Assembly (NCBI RefSeq): GCF_003315295.1
Contig: NZ_QNRI01000013.1
Span: 1-58,210 of the forward strand
Reading direction: 5' to 3'
Length of the DNA stretch: 58,210 nucleotides
Source of the DNA: Paraliobacillus ryukyuensis
GTDB lineage: Bacteria > Bacillota > Bacilli > Bacillales > Amphibacillaceae
Shown: in pieces, positions 43,554 to 52,054 of the stretch
Layout of the letters: every line of letters begins with the position of its first letter
How positions within the stretch are numbered: position 1 is the stretch's first letter
The notes under the pieces: generated by a model
Told to the model about the DNA's origin: nothing
Seen by the model: the letters and a program-made list of their open reading frames with translations, nothing else
Databases searched by the model: none
Made by a program: the position numbers and the translations under genes

Positions 43554-43588
43554 ATGTCAACCGGTTCCACATGTCAACCGGTTGACAT
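43554..43588. promoter_or_regulatory. Tandem LacI-family operators
   Basis: TGTCAACCGGTTCCAC (43554-43569) and the perfect 18-bp palindrome ATGTCAACCGGTTGACAT (43571-43588) start 17 bp apart. The central CG and TGTCAACC half-site are characteristic of LacI-family operators. They lie 50-85 bp upstream of the binding-protein start and just past the end of the lacI-type gene. Confidence 0.88.
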
Positions 43589-43604
43589 AAATAGCTAAAA
43601 AAAA

Positions 43605-44594
43605 TTATTTTTCTCCTTTTTGTAGACTAGTAGTTTCACTATCAATCAATTTTACAGGTAAAGTGTATTCTAATTGGTCACCATTCCACGCCCCGTCAAT
43701 TTGCTTGATTAGGAGATCGACTGCCTTCTCCGCAATCCCTTTAATTGGCTGTTCAACCGTACTTAATTCTGGTAATAACGTTCTGATTGTTTCAGTACCA
43801 TCGTAACCAATAACTTTCAACTGATTTGGAGTGCTAATTTTTCTTTTTTTTGCTTCTCTTAAGACCACGGAAGCTATCATATCATCACTAGCAAATATAC
43901 CATCACAATCAGGGTGTTCATCAAATAGCCTTCTAATAACCTCTTCATTCGCCCATTCTGTTTCGTAAGTAATAGGCAACATATTATTGTCACGCAGAAC
44001 ATCCTCATATGCTGTTCTTCTTAGATTTGCTGGTGTTTCTAGGTCAATTGGACCGTTTATGTGAATGATTTTGGAACATCCCTTATCCAATAATAATTGA
44101 GTGGCTTGTTTTCCGCCTTCATAATTATCACTTGATATAACGGGGGTATTCTTAGATAAATACCGATCAAAACCAACTACTGGCAAATTAGGAATGTCAT
44201 ACTCTTCAATACCTCTATTATGAGCGCCTGCTATAATGCCATCTACTTGATTTCTTTGTAACATGTGCAAGTAGCTTTTCTCTTTATCTTCTCGACCTTG
44301 ACTATTACACAACAATACTTTATACCCTAGAGAATTCGCATAATTTTCCAAGTGGAATATGAGTTGTCCATAAAAAGGATTACCTGTAGTAGGAAATATT
44401 ACTCCAATTAGAAATGTCTTCTTAATATATAAAGATCGCGCAATATCATTTGGATAATAATTTAATTCCTTCATAGCATCGTTTACTTTTTTACGTGTTT
44501 CTTCTCCTATATACCCTCGGTTATTTAAGACTCTAGAAACAGTAGTTGGGGAAACCCCTGCAACCTTAGCAACATCTGAAATTTTAGGCTTCAC
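43605..44594 (-). CDS. LacI-family repressor of the fructoside operon
   Basis: 329 residues from a GTG behind GGGAGAAG. The helix-turn-helix and hinge are intact: ISDVAKVAGVSPTTVSRVLN and ARSLYIKKT. The periplasmic-binding-like effector domain follows: IGVIFPTTGNPFYGQLIFHL, DGIIAGAHN, GIFASDDMIASVVLREAKKR and a final TTVEQPIKGIAEKAVDLL-like helix. The gene lies directly upstream of two operators and the transport operon, so it most likely represses these genes until a fructoside is present. Confidence 0.95.
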   Translation of the reverse strand: MKPKISDVAKVAGVSPTTVSRVLNNRGYIGEETRKKVNDAMKELNYYPNDIARSLYIKKTFLIGVIFPTTGNPFYGQLIFHLENYANSLGYKVLLCNSQGREDKEKSYLHMLQRNQVDGIIAGAHNRGIEEYDIPNLPVVGFDRYLSKNTPVISSDNYEGGKQATQLLLDKGCSKIIHINGPIDLETPANLRRTAYEDVLRDNNMLPITYETEWANEEVIRRLFDEHPDCDGIFASDDMIASVVLREAKKRKISTPNQLKVIGYDGTETIRTLLPELSTVEQPIKGIAEKAVDLLIKQIDGAWNGDQLEYTLPVKLIDSETTSLQKGEK

Positions 44595-44741
44595 ATTACT
44601 CTTCTCCCTACATTATTAAGACTCTTATATGGTGAATGCGGTATCATTGACATTATATTAACACAATCCTATGCTGTTGAAAATGAATGTACATCTATAT
44701 CAAAAATAGCACTGATGATGTCTTCCATTTTTTATCTTAAA

Positions 44742-44782
44742 AGAGGTTGCCTAAGAGCATATTAACCTCTTGGACAACCTCT
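44742..44782 (-). terminator. Terminator of the lichenase gene
   Basis: AGAGGTTG pairs with CAACCTCT and inner AAGAG with CTCTT; the minus strand then reads TTTTA. It lies 44 bp past the lichenase stop. Confidence 0.7.
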
Positions 44783-44825
44783 ACTGTTTTATACTGCGTA
44801 TTTAGCAACTGGGTTATACGCTAGG

Positions 44826-45953
44826 CTATTCATTTTTGAACCAGAATTCCCTTAGATTGGCAGATCCACTGGTAGATACGATGAATATATCCTGTCTTCC
44901 CCTTGTGGTTATATCCAATGAAGGAGTGCCTCCCCACTGGTTGGTCGACCAATCACCAGTTGGACCATAGTTTACAGTTCCAATTGTTTGACCGTTTGGA
45001 TTTCCTATTCTAATGTCAAAACTACCACTCACTGGAGAAGCATAACTGACAGCAAATGCATTATAACCTGTAGATAGATCAACACTATCAAATTTAATCC
45101 AATTACCAGGATTAAAAGATCCCACGCCACAATCCCATGAGGTTATGCCACTTGAATCCGTAAAATCACACGCTTTCAATTGAAAATCAGGAGCAACGGA
45201 AGGAGGGACTTCCCCATTATTTGGTGTATATCGAGCCCAATCATAGGAGGCATTAGCATCTTCTCCTTGATACGCTCCTGCCCATTCATCAATACCGTAC
45301 GTATTCCACATATTCATCATAATCTTACTCGGGTTGCTCGGAATGTTATTTGTTGCTGTAGCTACCAATTTTCCATTCACATACCAGCTAATATAGTCCT
45401 TTTGCCAATCAAACGCATACGTATTAAAACTATTTGCCGCATTAAATCCTAAATCGTAGATTATTTCATTTCCGCCCACACCATTCGTGTAATAATTAAA
45501 TTGAACCTTTGTTGTGTCATTTCCTAGAAATTCAATATCAATCTCATCCCAAGGTGCATTAAAGGAAGGACCTGTGTACGTGAAAAAAGAAGAAATCACT
45601 CCCGATACATTTGCTGGTTTCATAGATACTTCATACAGACCATACCCATAGAAAGAACTCGTCGCATATTCCCCACACTCATAGTTATACGGTGCAGGAT
45701 AGGAATAATTTGTACGAAGGGATAATTCCATTTTACCTTGATTAAAATTAACCCTGTTTTCACTCCAGTTACATCCGAAGAAAGAATCGCCATTCTTCCA
45801 ACCATCGGAAATTTGCCAGTTTTGCTCATCATGACTATCGAATGAATGATAGACTTCACCTTTTGCTAGTGAATCTTGGGCATACGTTCCCAACGTAAAA
45901 GCCAACATCGTTAGCGTAAGAATGACAACTTTAATTGTAGTGTTCATTTTCAT
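44826..45953 (-). CDS. Secreted GH16 lichenase (beta-1,3-1,4-glucanase) with CBM6-like domain
   Basis: 375 residues from the ATG at 45953, eight bases after AAGGAG; a GTG at 45962 is the only upstream alternative. Signal peptide about 1-26 (ending TYAQ). The GH16 domain is very close to Bacillus lichenases: GYGLYEVSMKPANVSGVISS, catalytic WDEIDIEFLGND, TKVQFNYYTNGVGGNE and KIMMNMWNTYGIDEWAGAY. A short Pro linker leads to a CBM6-like module (about 255-375) with NPGNWIKFDSVDLSTGYNAF, VRIGNPNG-like sequence and TTRGRQDIFIV. It should degrade mixed-linkage cereal glucan outside the cell. It is monocistronic. Confidence 0.94.
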   Translation of the reverse strand: MKMNTTIKVVILTLTMLAFTLGTYAQDSLAKGEVYHSFDSHDEQNWQISDGWKNGDSFFGCNWSENRVNFNQGKMELSLRTNYSYPAPYNYECGEYATSSFYGYGLYEVSMKPANVSGVISSFFTYTGPSFNAPWDEIDIEFLGNDTTKVQFNYYTNGVGGNEIIYDLGFNAANSFNTYAFDWQKDYISWYVNGKLVATATNNIPSNPSKIMMNMWNTYGIDEWAGAYQGEDANASYDWARYTPNNGEVPPSVAPDFQLKACDFTDSSGITSWDCGVGSFNPGNWIKFDSVDLSTGYNAFAVSYASPVSGSFDIRIGNPNGQTIGTVNYGPTGDWSTNQWGGTPSLDITTRGRQDIFIVSTSGSANLREFWFKNE

Positions 45954-46106
45954 TTTAACCACTCCTTCAATAAAGTTTAATTTTCTTTCAAGTACCCGTT
46001 TATACTAACAATTTCATCACCACCACATAGTTGATGCACCTAAATGGTTGAATATAGATAGTATCTAACAAAATATTTTATAGATGGTGGGACATCCTCC
46101 TAAATT

Positions 46107-46244
46107 TCAAACTAGATGTCTTTGAAAAATAAATGTATAACCGTACGTAGGAATTTCCACACAGGTCACGGGTGTCTCCTCGGGTCGTACCCATACTTTC
46201 TCTCGCCCAGCGTATCCATCAGATGGAGGTTGGAAAGGCTCCTC
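46107..46244 (-). pseudogene. Coding relic of unknown family
   Basis: An open stretch of 45 codons reads EEPFQPPSDGYAGREKVWVR, PEETPVTCVEIPTYGYTFIF and a stop. Composition is protein-like, but no start, ribosome site or recognised family. Confidence 0.35.
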
Positions 46245-46282
46245 TTATGCTAATGTTATGAAACAATCCTCTTTATCACATG

Positions 46283-46430
46283 TACCAGCTATAGAAAGTT
46301 ATTCCTATCACAGTGGTGACTAATAGGAAAATGCCAAGAAGCATCCAATCTGATCTGCTCGTCTGACTATCTTTTTTCTGTTGTACCAAAAGAACTTACA
46401 GACCATCAAAATAGAAACGGGTAAAAGGAT
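46283..46430 (-). pseudogene. Two-helix membrane protein relic
   Basis: One frame gives LAILLPVSILMVCKFFWYN; after a frameshift the next gives QQKKDSQTSRSDWMLLGIFL and LVTTVIGITFYSWYM then stop. It looks like a small membrane protein broken by one shift. Confidence 0.4.
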
Positions 46431-46730
46431 AGCTAGATAAGAATGGTACAAGTACCAGTAGAGGAACAACAATTACGACGTTCAAAAAAACCTTTAGTTC
46501 TCAATTTTTTTCACGATTGTATCAATTTCATAATTGCATCCCCGAAAAACACGAACTTTATATTGATATTTCTTTTAACTGTTTTCTTTACAAATAAGGG
46601 AAGGAAGCAAATGGGTGAGACTCCTCAAAAATAAAAAGCGATTTTCTTCGTGCGATGATTCGCTGCCGAAGCATTCCATATCCTGAAGGAAACGCTTCAA
46701 CCGAAGAGCCACTTTTGTTGGTGAAGGAAT

Positions 46731-46769
46731 GTTAGACTAATAACGTCACATCGTGTGACAGCATCTAAC
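46731..46769. other. Nested inverted repeat
   Basis: Outer arms GTTAGA/TCTAAC enclose the perfect hairpin GTCACA-TCG-TGTGAC. No coding function is apparent in 46430-47130. Confidence 0.45.
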
Positions 46770-47130
46770 TGACCCACGTCTTGTAGTCCCGAGGTCCTGT
46801 TTTTGAAAGCGTATTCATTTGCTTGATTAACGGAGTAGATGTGCTACATTTAGTCTGAAATATCATTCGTGTTTTTTAATCAAACAGTAAATTACGAAAT
46901 TGATTCGATTGAATAATAATTCAACCTTATCTTTCATATACACCCCCTTTCTAATATCCGGTGTTTAGTAACGGTGGAATCTCTATCTTGCGAAAGCGAT
47001 TCCATAATTCTGAAAGCTTATAAAAAAGTTGATTATTCATTGCGACCATCATCTTTTCTTAATTTTACCATAATTTCGCTAGGATTAAAGTACATAATTG
47101 TAAAAAATTATATTTAATAAGGAGGACATT

Positions 47131-47360
47131 ATGTGGTTCATTAAAGAAGACTTTAAACGAAAAAGCCTTTGAAACGCTTGTCAAAAGTGAAAGTGAGAAA
47201 ATGTATAAAACAGCTTTTCTTTCTGTCTGAAATAAAGAAGAGACATTGGATGTACGCCAAGAAACTATTTAAAGGGCTTTTATATCAATTGAACAAATAA
47301 AACAACCTCAGTTCTTTAATGCTTAGTTAACAAAAAATTTAATCCTTAAGAATTACAGTT
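47131..47360 (+). pseudogene. ECF sigma factor relic
   Basis: AAGGAGG and an ATG at 47131 are preserved. The frame shifts early, then reads NEKAFETLVKSESEKMYKTA, ETLDVRQETI and RAFISIEQIKQPQFFNA, with stops replacing aromatic or Trp codons three times. This is region 2 of an ECF sigma factor. The region 4 part is lost. Confidence 0.7.
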
Positions 47361-47811
47361 TTTGATAATGAAGACAATCGTTTATCAAAGTTCCACCCAA
47401 ATGTTTTAACAACAGAAGTAAATGGAACAAATCGCCTATGTGTACACTGATTTGCTCCTGTTTCCAAATCCTAAACCCCCATTTTGATCCATTTTCATCT
47501 CATGAAACTAAGAATAATAAGGTTTACAATAATGATTGCAAGCAAATATAAAATAATATATAAAAAATCATGTACCTCAAGTGTCAGTGCATTAGATTAC
47601 TATACTTGTTCGATTCGAGGATACATCGTGTTACTTGCCTCAAAGGGGGCAAGAAAACAAAATATTTTGTTGCTTACAGCCACTAAAATAATAACAAGTG
47701 CTTATTATGATGGGGATATTATCCGTGCTAGTGACTCCCGTTTCCATGTTATGTAAGTAATATACCATTCTATTAATCTTAAATCAATATATGGTATTAA
47801 ATGTATTTTTA

Positions 47812-48068
47812 AGTATATTATTCTTTGGGCGGTTGCAGGTGGGGAGGCCATCGGTGCAGTATTTGGATTGTTAGCTTCCTGAATCGCTCGACGCATCGAC
47901 CAGTATTTAGTCGAGATAGGCCTGTCTATTGGATTATTTTATTGGGCCTATGAAATAGAATAGTTTTTTCAACTAGAAGGCGTCATTGCTGTTGTAGTCA
48001 CTGGACTGATATTCAGAAACTATGGGAAAAGATTGGACTCTTTCTGGGAATCAAGCAATAATCGATAT
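47812..48068 (+). pseudogene. CPA1 Na+/H+ antiporter relic
   Basis: GGEAIGAVFGLLAS, then a stop, IARRIDQYLVEIGLSIGLFY, a shift, and FQLEGVIAVVVTGLIFRNYG. These are neighbouring helices of an NhaP-type antiporter (normally HxSGVIAVVVAGLIFGNYG). Ends are missing. A further coding-like tail (AASKALKTVFKLYGWNTDN) runs to about 48222. Confidence 0.7.
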
Positions 48069-48252
48069 ATGTGGTAATTTTTTTCGTGATGGGCGAGATA
48101 TATTTTGTCTGATTACTGACGGATAGAGGAGCTGGGAATGGCAGCAAGTAAAGCTTTGAAAACTGTCTTCAAGCTATATGGATGGAACACGGATAATGCG
48201 GTAGTCAGCACACAAGATTGATGTCATAAACAAATGACATTGCCACGCATCT

Positions 48253-48525
48253 TTAATTTAGGCTAAAGAATATAACGGCACTAACGATGACACTTCCAAC
48301 AAAAATACGTTTCATTATCTGCAAACCTTTTGTTTTGTCTGGAAACAATTGTGATTCTACATACCTAATAAAACTAGAAAAACAAAAAATACTGATCAAA
48401 GCAAGAAAAAATCCAAGATTATCAGTTATCTTTGCAATATTATTTAATTGTGAAATCATTAGAATCAACAAACCTAGCTGTCCAACGATCCAATAAAAAT
48501 ATCGTTCTTTCTCTTGTTCTGTCAT
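48253..48525 (-). CDS. 90-residue membrane protein, paralogue 1
   Basis: 90 residues from the ATG at 48525 (another ATG directly before it); AAGGAG is upstream. MTEQEKERYFYWIVGQLGLL is a charged start running into the first helix; a second helix, RYVESQLFPDKTKGLQIMKR and a third helix follow. The gene is a tandem duplicate of the next gene upstream on this strand: their 3' halves are also close at the DNA level. No named family was recognised. Confidence 0.7.
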   Translation of the reverse strand: MTEQEKERYFYWIVGQLGLLILMISQLNNIAKITDNLGFFLALISIFCFSSFIRYVESQLFPDKTKGLQIMKRIFVGSVIVSAVIFFSLN

Positions 48526-48608
48526 CATGTACTCCTTCTCTACCGATGAATTGAATATGTATAAACGAAAACGCACCTACCATGTTAGTAGGCTTTTTTA
48601 CCATGAAA

Positions 48609-48881
48609 TCATAGCAGGAAAAAACCAATAACGGCAATAACGATGACACTTCCAATAAAAATACGTTTCATTATCTGCAACGTTTTTGATTTGTTCGGAA
48701 ACAATTGTGATTCTGCATATCTAAAAAAACTAGTAAAGCATAGCATACCAATGATGACAAGAAATAAACCAACTTGATCATCTAACACTAGCATATACCT
48801 TAATTGCGCCATCATTATAAATAAAGTCGCTACGTAACCAGTGCTCCAATAAAAATACTTCTTTTTCTCTGCTTCACTCAA
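48609..48881 (-). CDS. 90-residue membrane protein, paralogue 2
   Basis: 90 residues from a TTG behind GGGGGG. MSEAEKKKYFYWSTGYVATL, FRYAESQLFPNKSKTLQIMK and RIFIGSVIVIAVIGFFLL align with paralogue 1 along the whole length. Three predicted helices. The start codon and ribosome site differ between copies, so expression levels may differ. A third copy survives only as a fragment near 38.0 kb. Confidence 0.7.
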   Translation of the reverse strand: MSEAEKKKYFYWSTGYVATLFIMMAQLRYMLVLDDQVGLFLVIIGMLCFTSFFRYAESQLFPNKSKTLQIMKRIFIGSVIVIAVIGFFLL

Positions 48882-49052
48882 TTTCAGCCCCCCTTGTTGG
48901 AACCGTTAAGATGTGGCTTCTTAAATATAGAAGAAAAGTTATCTCATCCACTCAACCGTTATTTTTAACATAACATAATTAGTTGTTTTAGCAATAGGTA
49001 TCCATACTACTCATATTACGCAACGTAACGAAGTAAGTCTTGAAAAAAACCA

Positions 49053-49529
49053 CTAGTCCTGCAATAATGCTTCTACTTCACGATGATTTTCTAGAAGCTT
49101 TTCGATTGCCTCCTTCACCGCATCTTCACTAGAGAAGGAACGCAAATCTTTACCATACCTTTCTTGGAGATCGTCTCTGGTCAGTTGATATGTTTGCGCA
49201 TCAAAATGAAACGTAACCCATTCTGCATTTTGAACCAAAGCAAAAATGAAAGTTGCATTGAAAATAGCTGTTTCTTCGATTTGATCTCCTGTTATCGCTG
49301 CATAATGTAGCTCCATGCCATAAGGTTCTTCCGTGGTCTGCAATTCAAAATGCTCTAGTTGTTCGCTGTTCCGTAAGTACTGTAGCAGGTTTCCAACCGA
49401 ACTGTTATCGCCAATGTACGAATTTTGAAAAGTAAAGAGCTCTTCCTTCGTTGCACTTGCTGCTTGGCAACCAGTTAACAACAGGACAGCTATTAGTAAA
49501 AATACGATACCAACCGTACGATGTTGCAT
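49053..49529 (-). CDS. DUF4825-type lipoprotein
   Basis: 158 residues. The signal peptide ends in lipobox LTGC. FTFQNSYIGDNSSVGNLLQY begins the DUF4825 domain, followed by LQTTEEPYGMELHYA, TAIFNATFIFALVQNAEWVT and RDDLQERYGKDLRSF. DUF4825 domains also occur attached to BlaR/MecR-like and anti-sigma proteins. Here it stands alone on the outer face of the membrane. AGGAGGAG precedes the ATG. The next gene upstream on the strand ends 11 bp before, so they may be cotranscribed. Confidence 0.8.
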   Translation of the reverse strand: MQHRTVGIVFLLIAVLLLTGCQAASATKEELFTFQNSYIGDNSSVGNLLQYLRNSEQLEHFELQTTEEPYGMELHYAAITGDQIEETAIFNATFIFALVQNAEWVTFHFDAQTYQLTRDDLQERYGKDLRSFSSEDAVKEAIEKLLENHREVEALLQD

Positions 49530-49540
49530 ACTTTCTCCTC

Positions 49541-49864
49541 CTAAGACAAAAATCCCTCTGTGATAAAAAATCCAAATGGACTACTAAGTGCACATAGGGC
49601 CGAAACGATAAGCAACGCCCAATTTGATTTTCTTGGCGGCTTCAGCTTTTTCTTGTCATACAAAGAAATCTTTATCGATGTATGAACAAAAACCCATATA
49701 AACAGAACGAAGCAGATAATCTGAACTTGCCTATGTGGAAGGATCATGGGAACAATGACAAGCACAGGGAAATAAATAATCACTTGTAAAAACATTTTCA
49801 GATCTTTGTATTTCTCACGATTAAACAAGAATTCAATACCTTTCTCTAACACAAACATCCTCAT
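49541..49864 (-). CDS. Small membrane protein of unknown function
   Basis: 107 residues with three hydrophobic helices (about 25-43, 46-63, 83-103) and a basic loop (DKKKLKPPRKSN). The start is uncertain: ATG at 49864 has no good ribosome site. It lies 27 bp after another small membrane gene and 11 bp before a DUF4825 lipoprotein gene, so it is probably part of an operon. No family was recognised. Confidence 0.6.
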   Translation of the reverse strand: MRMFVLEKGIEFLFNREKYKDLKMFLQVIIYFPVLVIVPMILPHRQVQIICFVLFIWVFVHTSIKISLYDKKKLKPPRKSNWALLIVSALCALSSPFGFFITEGFLS

Positions 49865-49891
49865 TATGTGTTATGCTTCACGGCATTGCGA

Positions 49892-50224
49892 CTATTTTTT
49901 CACGCGCAAAACGAATGCAATGCAACCGATTGGAATTCCAACTGTAAGATAAACGAAAACTAAAGGCAACCATCCATTGATCGTCATGGAGTTATAACAT
50001 ACGATAATTCCAATTAAAACTAGCGTAATAAAAGAAAAAACAAATCCCATTCCTGTACTGTTATTGCGAAAAGCCTGCATTCCAGCAACCAATGTATAAG
50101 CTATTATGAAACCCAAAAAAAGTTGGGTAAATGGTAGTAGTAAAAGTTGTTCTTGATTGATTAAAATAGTGACGGTAGCAAACAGCGTGGTGACAATACC
50201 AAAGATCAAAGCTTTATTAACCAA
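49892..50224 (-). CDS. Four-helix membrane protein (DUF3953-like)
   Basis: 110 residues, four hydrophobic helices. The middle (LFLGFIIAYTLVAGMQAFRN NSTG region) has the G-M-x-x-F-R-x-N pattern seen in DUF3953-type small proteins of Bacillus; this assignment is tentative. AAAAGGAG precedes the ATG. Part of a run of short membrane genes on this strand. Confidence 0.6.
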   Translation of the reverse strand: MVNKALIFGIVTTLFATVTILINQEQLLLLPFTQLFLGFIIAYTLVAGMQAFRNNSTGMGFVFSFITLVLIGIIVCYNSMTINGWLPLVFVYLTVGIPIGCIAFVLRVKK

Positions 50225-50254
50225 AGAAAAACTCCTTTTATAAGATTTGAAGGT

Positions 50255-50605
50255 TCAAAATGACCGTGGTTTCCTCCATAATGGAATAAAGAATTTAATG
50301 TTCTCGATCATCAAAATGAACGCCCCAAAAAGTAAGGTGATGAGTGTATTGATGCTCTGTTCAAAAGGCAACAGCCCATATGAAAAATAAGAGAAAATGA
50401 ACAATAGATCAAGCCAGATAACTTTTTTCGAACCATCCTTTCGATCAAAGTAATCTCTTGATCCCACCAATGTTACGCCAACGCCGATTAAAAAAATCCC
50501 ACTCCACCAAATGTGTAAATACCAATTAGGAAGTTGATAGGAAACAGGATCAGAATAGGCGCCCATGTAACCTAAAAAACTGACCAGCATAAGGATTCGA
50601 CCCAA
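50255..50605 (-). CDS. Membrane protein downstream of an XRE regulator
   Basis: 116 residues, four hydrophobic helices, with the soluble loop SRDYFDRKDGSKKVIW. Its start lies 11 bp after the XRE regulator stop, so the two are cotranscribed. Pairs of an XRE repressor and a small membrane protein are common in Firmicutes. No named family was recognised. Confidence 0.65.
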   Translation of the reverse strand: MGRILMLVSFLGYMGAYSDPVSYQLPNWYLHIWWSGIFLIGVGVTLVGSRDYFDRKDGSKKVIWLDLLFIFSYFSYGLLPFEQSINTLITLLFGAFILMIENIKFFIPLWRKPRSF

Positions 50606-50616
50606 GACAGCTGTAG

Positions 50617-50883
50617 CTACATTTTTATATCTTTTTGACCTCGGTCAAGCTGAGTTTTTGCGTCTTTTTGTTCCTCTGCATTGTCCGATGGAGAAACTAA
50701 TTCACCTATATCACTATCAAATAAGTCAGCCAATTTTATAAGATTAAGCGTTGACGGTTCGGATTGATTTTTCTCCCATTTCGATACGGCCTGCCGACTC
50801 ACCCCTAATTGTTCAGCTACATATTCTTGTGATAACTTTAGGGACTTTCTTTTCTTGCTAATAGTAGAACCTAACGACATCAT
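50617..50883 (-). CDS. XRE-family transcriptional regulator
   Basis: 88 residues from the ATG at 50883, behind AAAAAGGAG; the longer frame from 50958 lacks a ribosome site. The helix-turn-helix is ISKKRKSLKLSQEYVAEQLG and VSRQAVSKWEKNQSEPSTLN, close to the typical Cro/CI-type in Bacillus. A short acidic and basic tail follows with no sensor domain. It likely regulates itself and the membrane gene that follows. Confidence 0.9.
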   Translation of the reverse strand: MMSLGSTISKKRKSLKLSQEYVAEQLGVSRQAVSKWEKNQSEPSTLNLIKLADLFDSDIGELVSPSDNAEEQKDAKTQLDRGQKDIKM

Positions 50884-50995
50884 GCAACGCTCCTTTTTCA
50901 ATAGGATTGCTGTAATTGTATTGGTTTTACAGGTTGCATACCACCAACCACCCCGCAACTATTGGTTGCAAAAACTTGATTTCACCAATATTCAT

Positions 50996-51178
50996 TTACA
51001 ATGTCGGCGGGCTAGCAGGCATCGTGTTCGCAAGAATGATATAGATAATGATATTGACTGGCAGAAAGATAAAGATAAGTCGCACTCCAAAAGAAGATAT
51101 CCCAAAATATTCAGCTATCCCACCGCAAACACCAGCGATTGCATGATCAGTTGCCGATCTTCTTAGTTTTTTGTTCAT
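50996..51178 (-). CDS. PspC-domain protein
   Basis: 60 residues, nearly only the PspC domain: KKLRRSATDHAIAGVCGGIA and EYFGISSFGVRLIFIFLPVN followed by a second hydrophobic stretch. PspC proteins bind envelope-stress regulators or stabilise the membrane. AGGAGGAAAAAGC precedes the ATG. It is monocistronic or the end of a short transcript. Confidence 0.92.
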   Translation of the reverse strand: MNKKLRRSATDHAIAGVCGGIAEYFGISSFGVRLIFIFLPVNIIIYIILANTMPASPPTL

Positions 51179-51228
51179 GCTTTTTCCTCCTATTAATACA
51201 ATAGTTGCAAGTACAAGGATGACTTATT

Positions 51229-51480
51229 TCAGTGACATTGTCCTTCAGTCATCGTTTGTTGAAAGAATGCAATAAATAACGGGGAAACCATCATGGTGGT
51301 AATGATGAATAACAAGTCTTGAGAAATGACATGATAAAAAGAAGTGTTAACCACATATAGTGTCCATACGGTCAAATACGTGATAAGAAAAATATAATCA
51401 TGCAGTACGTTACGAAAAGCGAGTGGCTTCTTTACATATATTAATACAAACAACCCTGCCATTAACATCCAAAATGTCAT
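51229..51480 (-). CDS. Three-helix membrane protein of unknown function
   Basis: 83 residues from the ATG at 51480, which follows AAAGGGG; a frame from 51522 has no ribosome site. Helices at about 1-17, 31-50 and 56-72. The C-terminus MTEGQCH is hydrophilic. No family was recognised. It lies between PspC and a nucleotidyltransferase-fold gene. Confidence 0.55.
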   Translation of the reverse strand: MTFWMLMAGLFVLIYVKKPLAFRNVLHDYIFLITYLTVWTLYVVNTSFYHVISQDLLFIITTMMVSPLFIAFFQQTMTEGQCH

Positions 51481-51547
51481 ACCATAACACGCCCCTTTTT
51501 TTATAGAAGGAAATGCCGGCATTTGAGCTAGATGTTTTTTTCTTCCG

Positions 51548-52054
51548 TCAACTTAGCCTCGTCAGTAACTGCCGCAAAAATGCAATCTTCTTCAAATCCT
51601 TACTATTATTATTATCCGATCGATAACTATCTTTAGACGAAGCTTGATAGACACGCAAATATTGCTCGGGAGTAAGTAAATAATAAGTTGCCTCCCCTGT
51701 TTGTTGTAGGTTTAAATCCGTTAACTCGACCCCTGCGAAACGTGGCAATGTATCGATAATGCCAAACTCTACAGATAACTCTTTTTCCGAAAATTCATGT
51801 TCATGCAAATCGATCAATTGAAAATGCATTCCTTGCATGATCGCCACAATTCGCTCCCATTGATATATATTCTGCTCAGGTGGCATTTCCCAGCCGCGGG
51901 GATCACCAGGCACATGAATATCTAAATCTTTTGCATCCCAATTCTTCCCTGTCACAACTTCTAAACCAACGGAACCCATTAGTAAAGGAGTGATCGATAG
52001 TTGATTAAGTTCTTTCGCGATATTAATAAACGTATCAAACTTGTGATTCTTCAT
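51548..52054 (-). CDS. Nucleotidyltransferase-fold protein
   Basis: 168 residues. LLMGSVGLEVVTGKNWDAKD and LDIHVPGD form the GS...DxD core of the MNT/Pol-beta fold, though with the first acidic residue Asp in DLDIHV. QLIDLHEHEFSEKELSVEFG supplies a third acidic residue. It resembles proteins that transfer nucleotides to antibiotics or toxins, but without flanking antitoxin genes. Cytoplasmic. Its actual substrate is unknown. Confidence 0.65.
   Translation of the reverse strand: MKNHKFDTFINIAKELNQLSITPLLMGSVGLEVVTGKNWDAKDLDIHVPGDPRGWEMPPEQNIYQWERIVAIMQGMHFQLIDLHEHEFSEKELSVEFGIIDTLPRFAGVELTDLNLQQTGEATYYLLTPEQYLRVYQASSKDSYRSDNNNSKDLKKIAFLRQLLTRLS

Noticed and set aside
46443-46634. 63-residue ORF (+)
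   Set aside because: Composition is not protein-like and no ribosome site is present.
47484-47756. 90-residue ORF (+)
   Set aside because: No ribosome site, biased Ile/Lys/Ser composition, surrounded by relics; considered chance.
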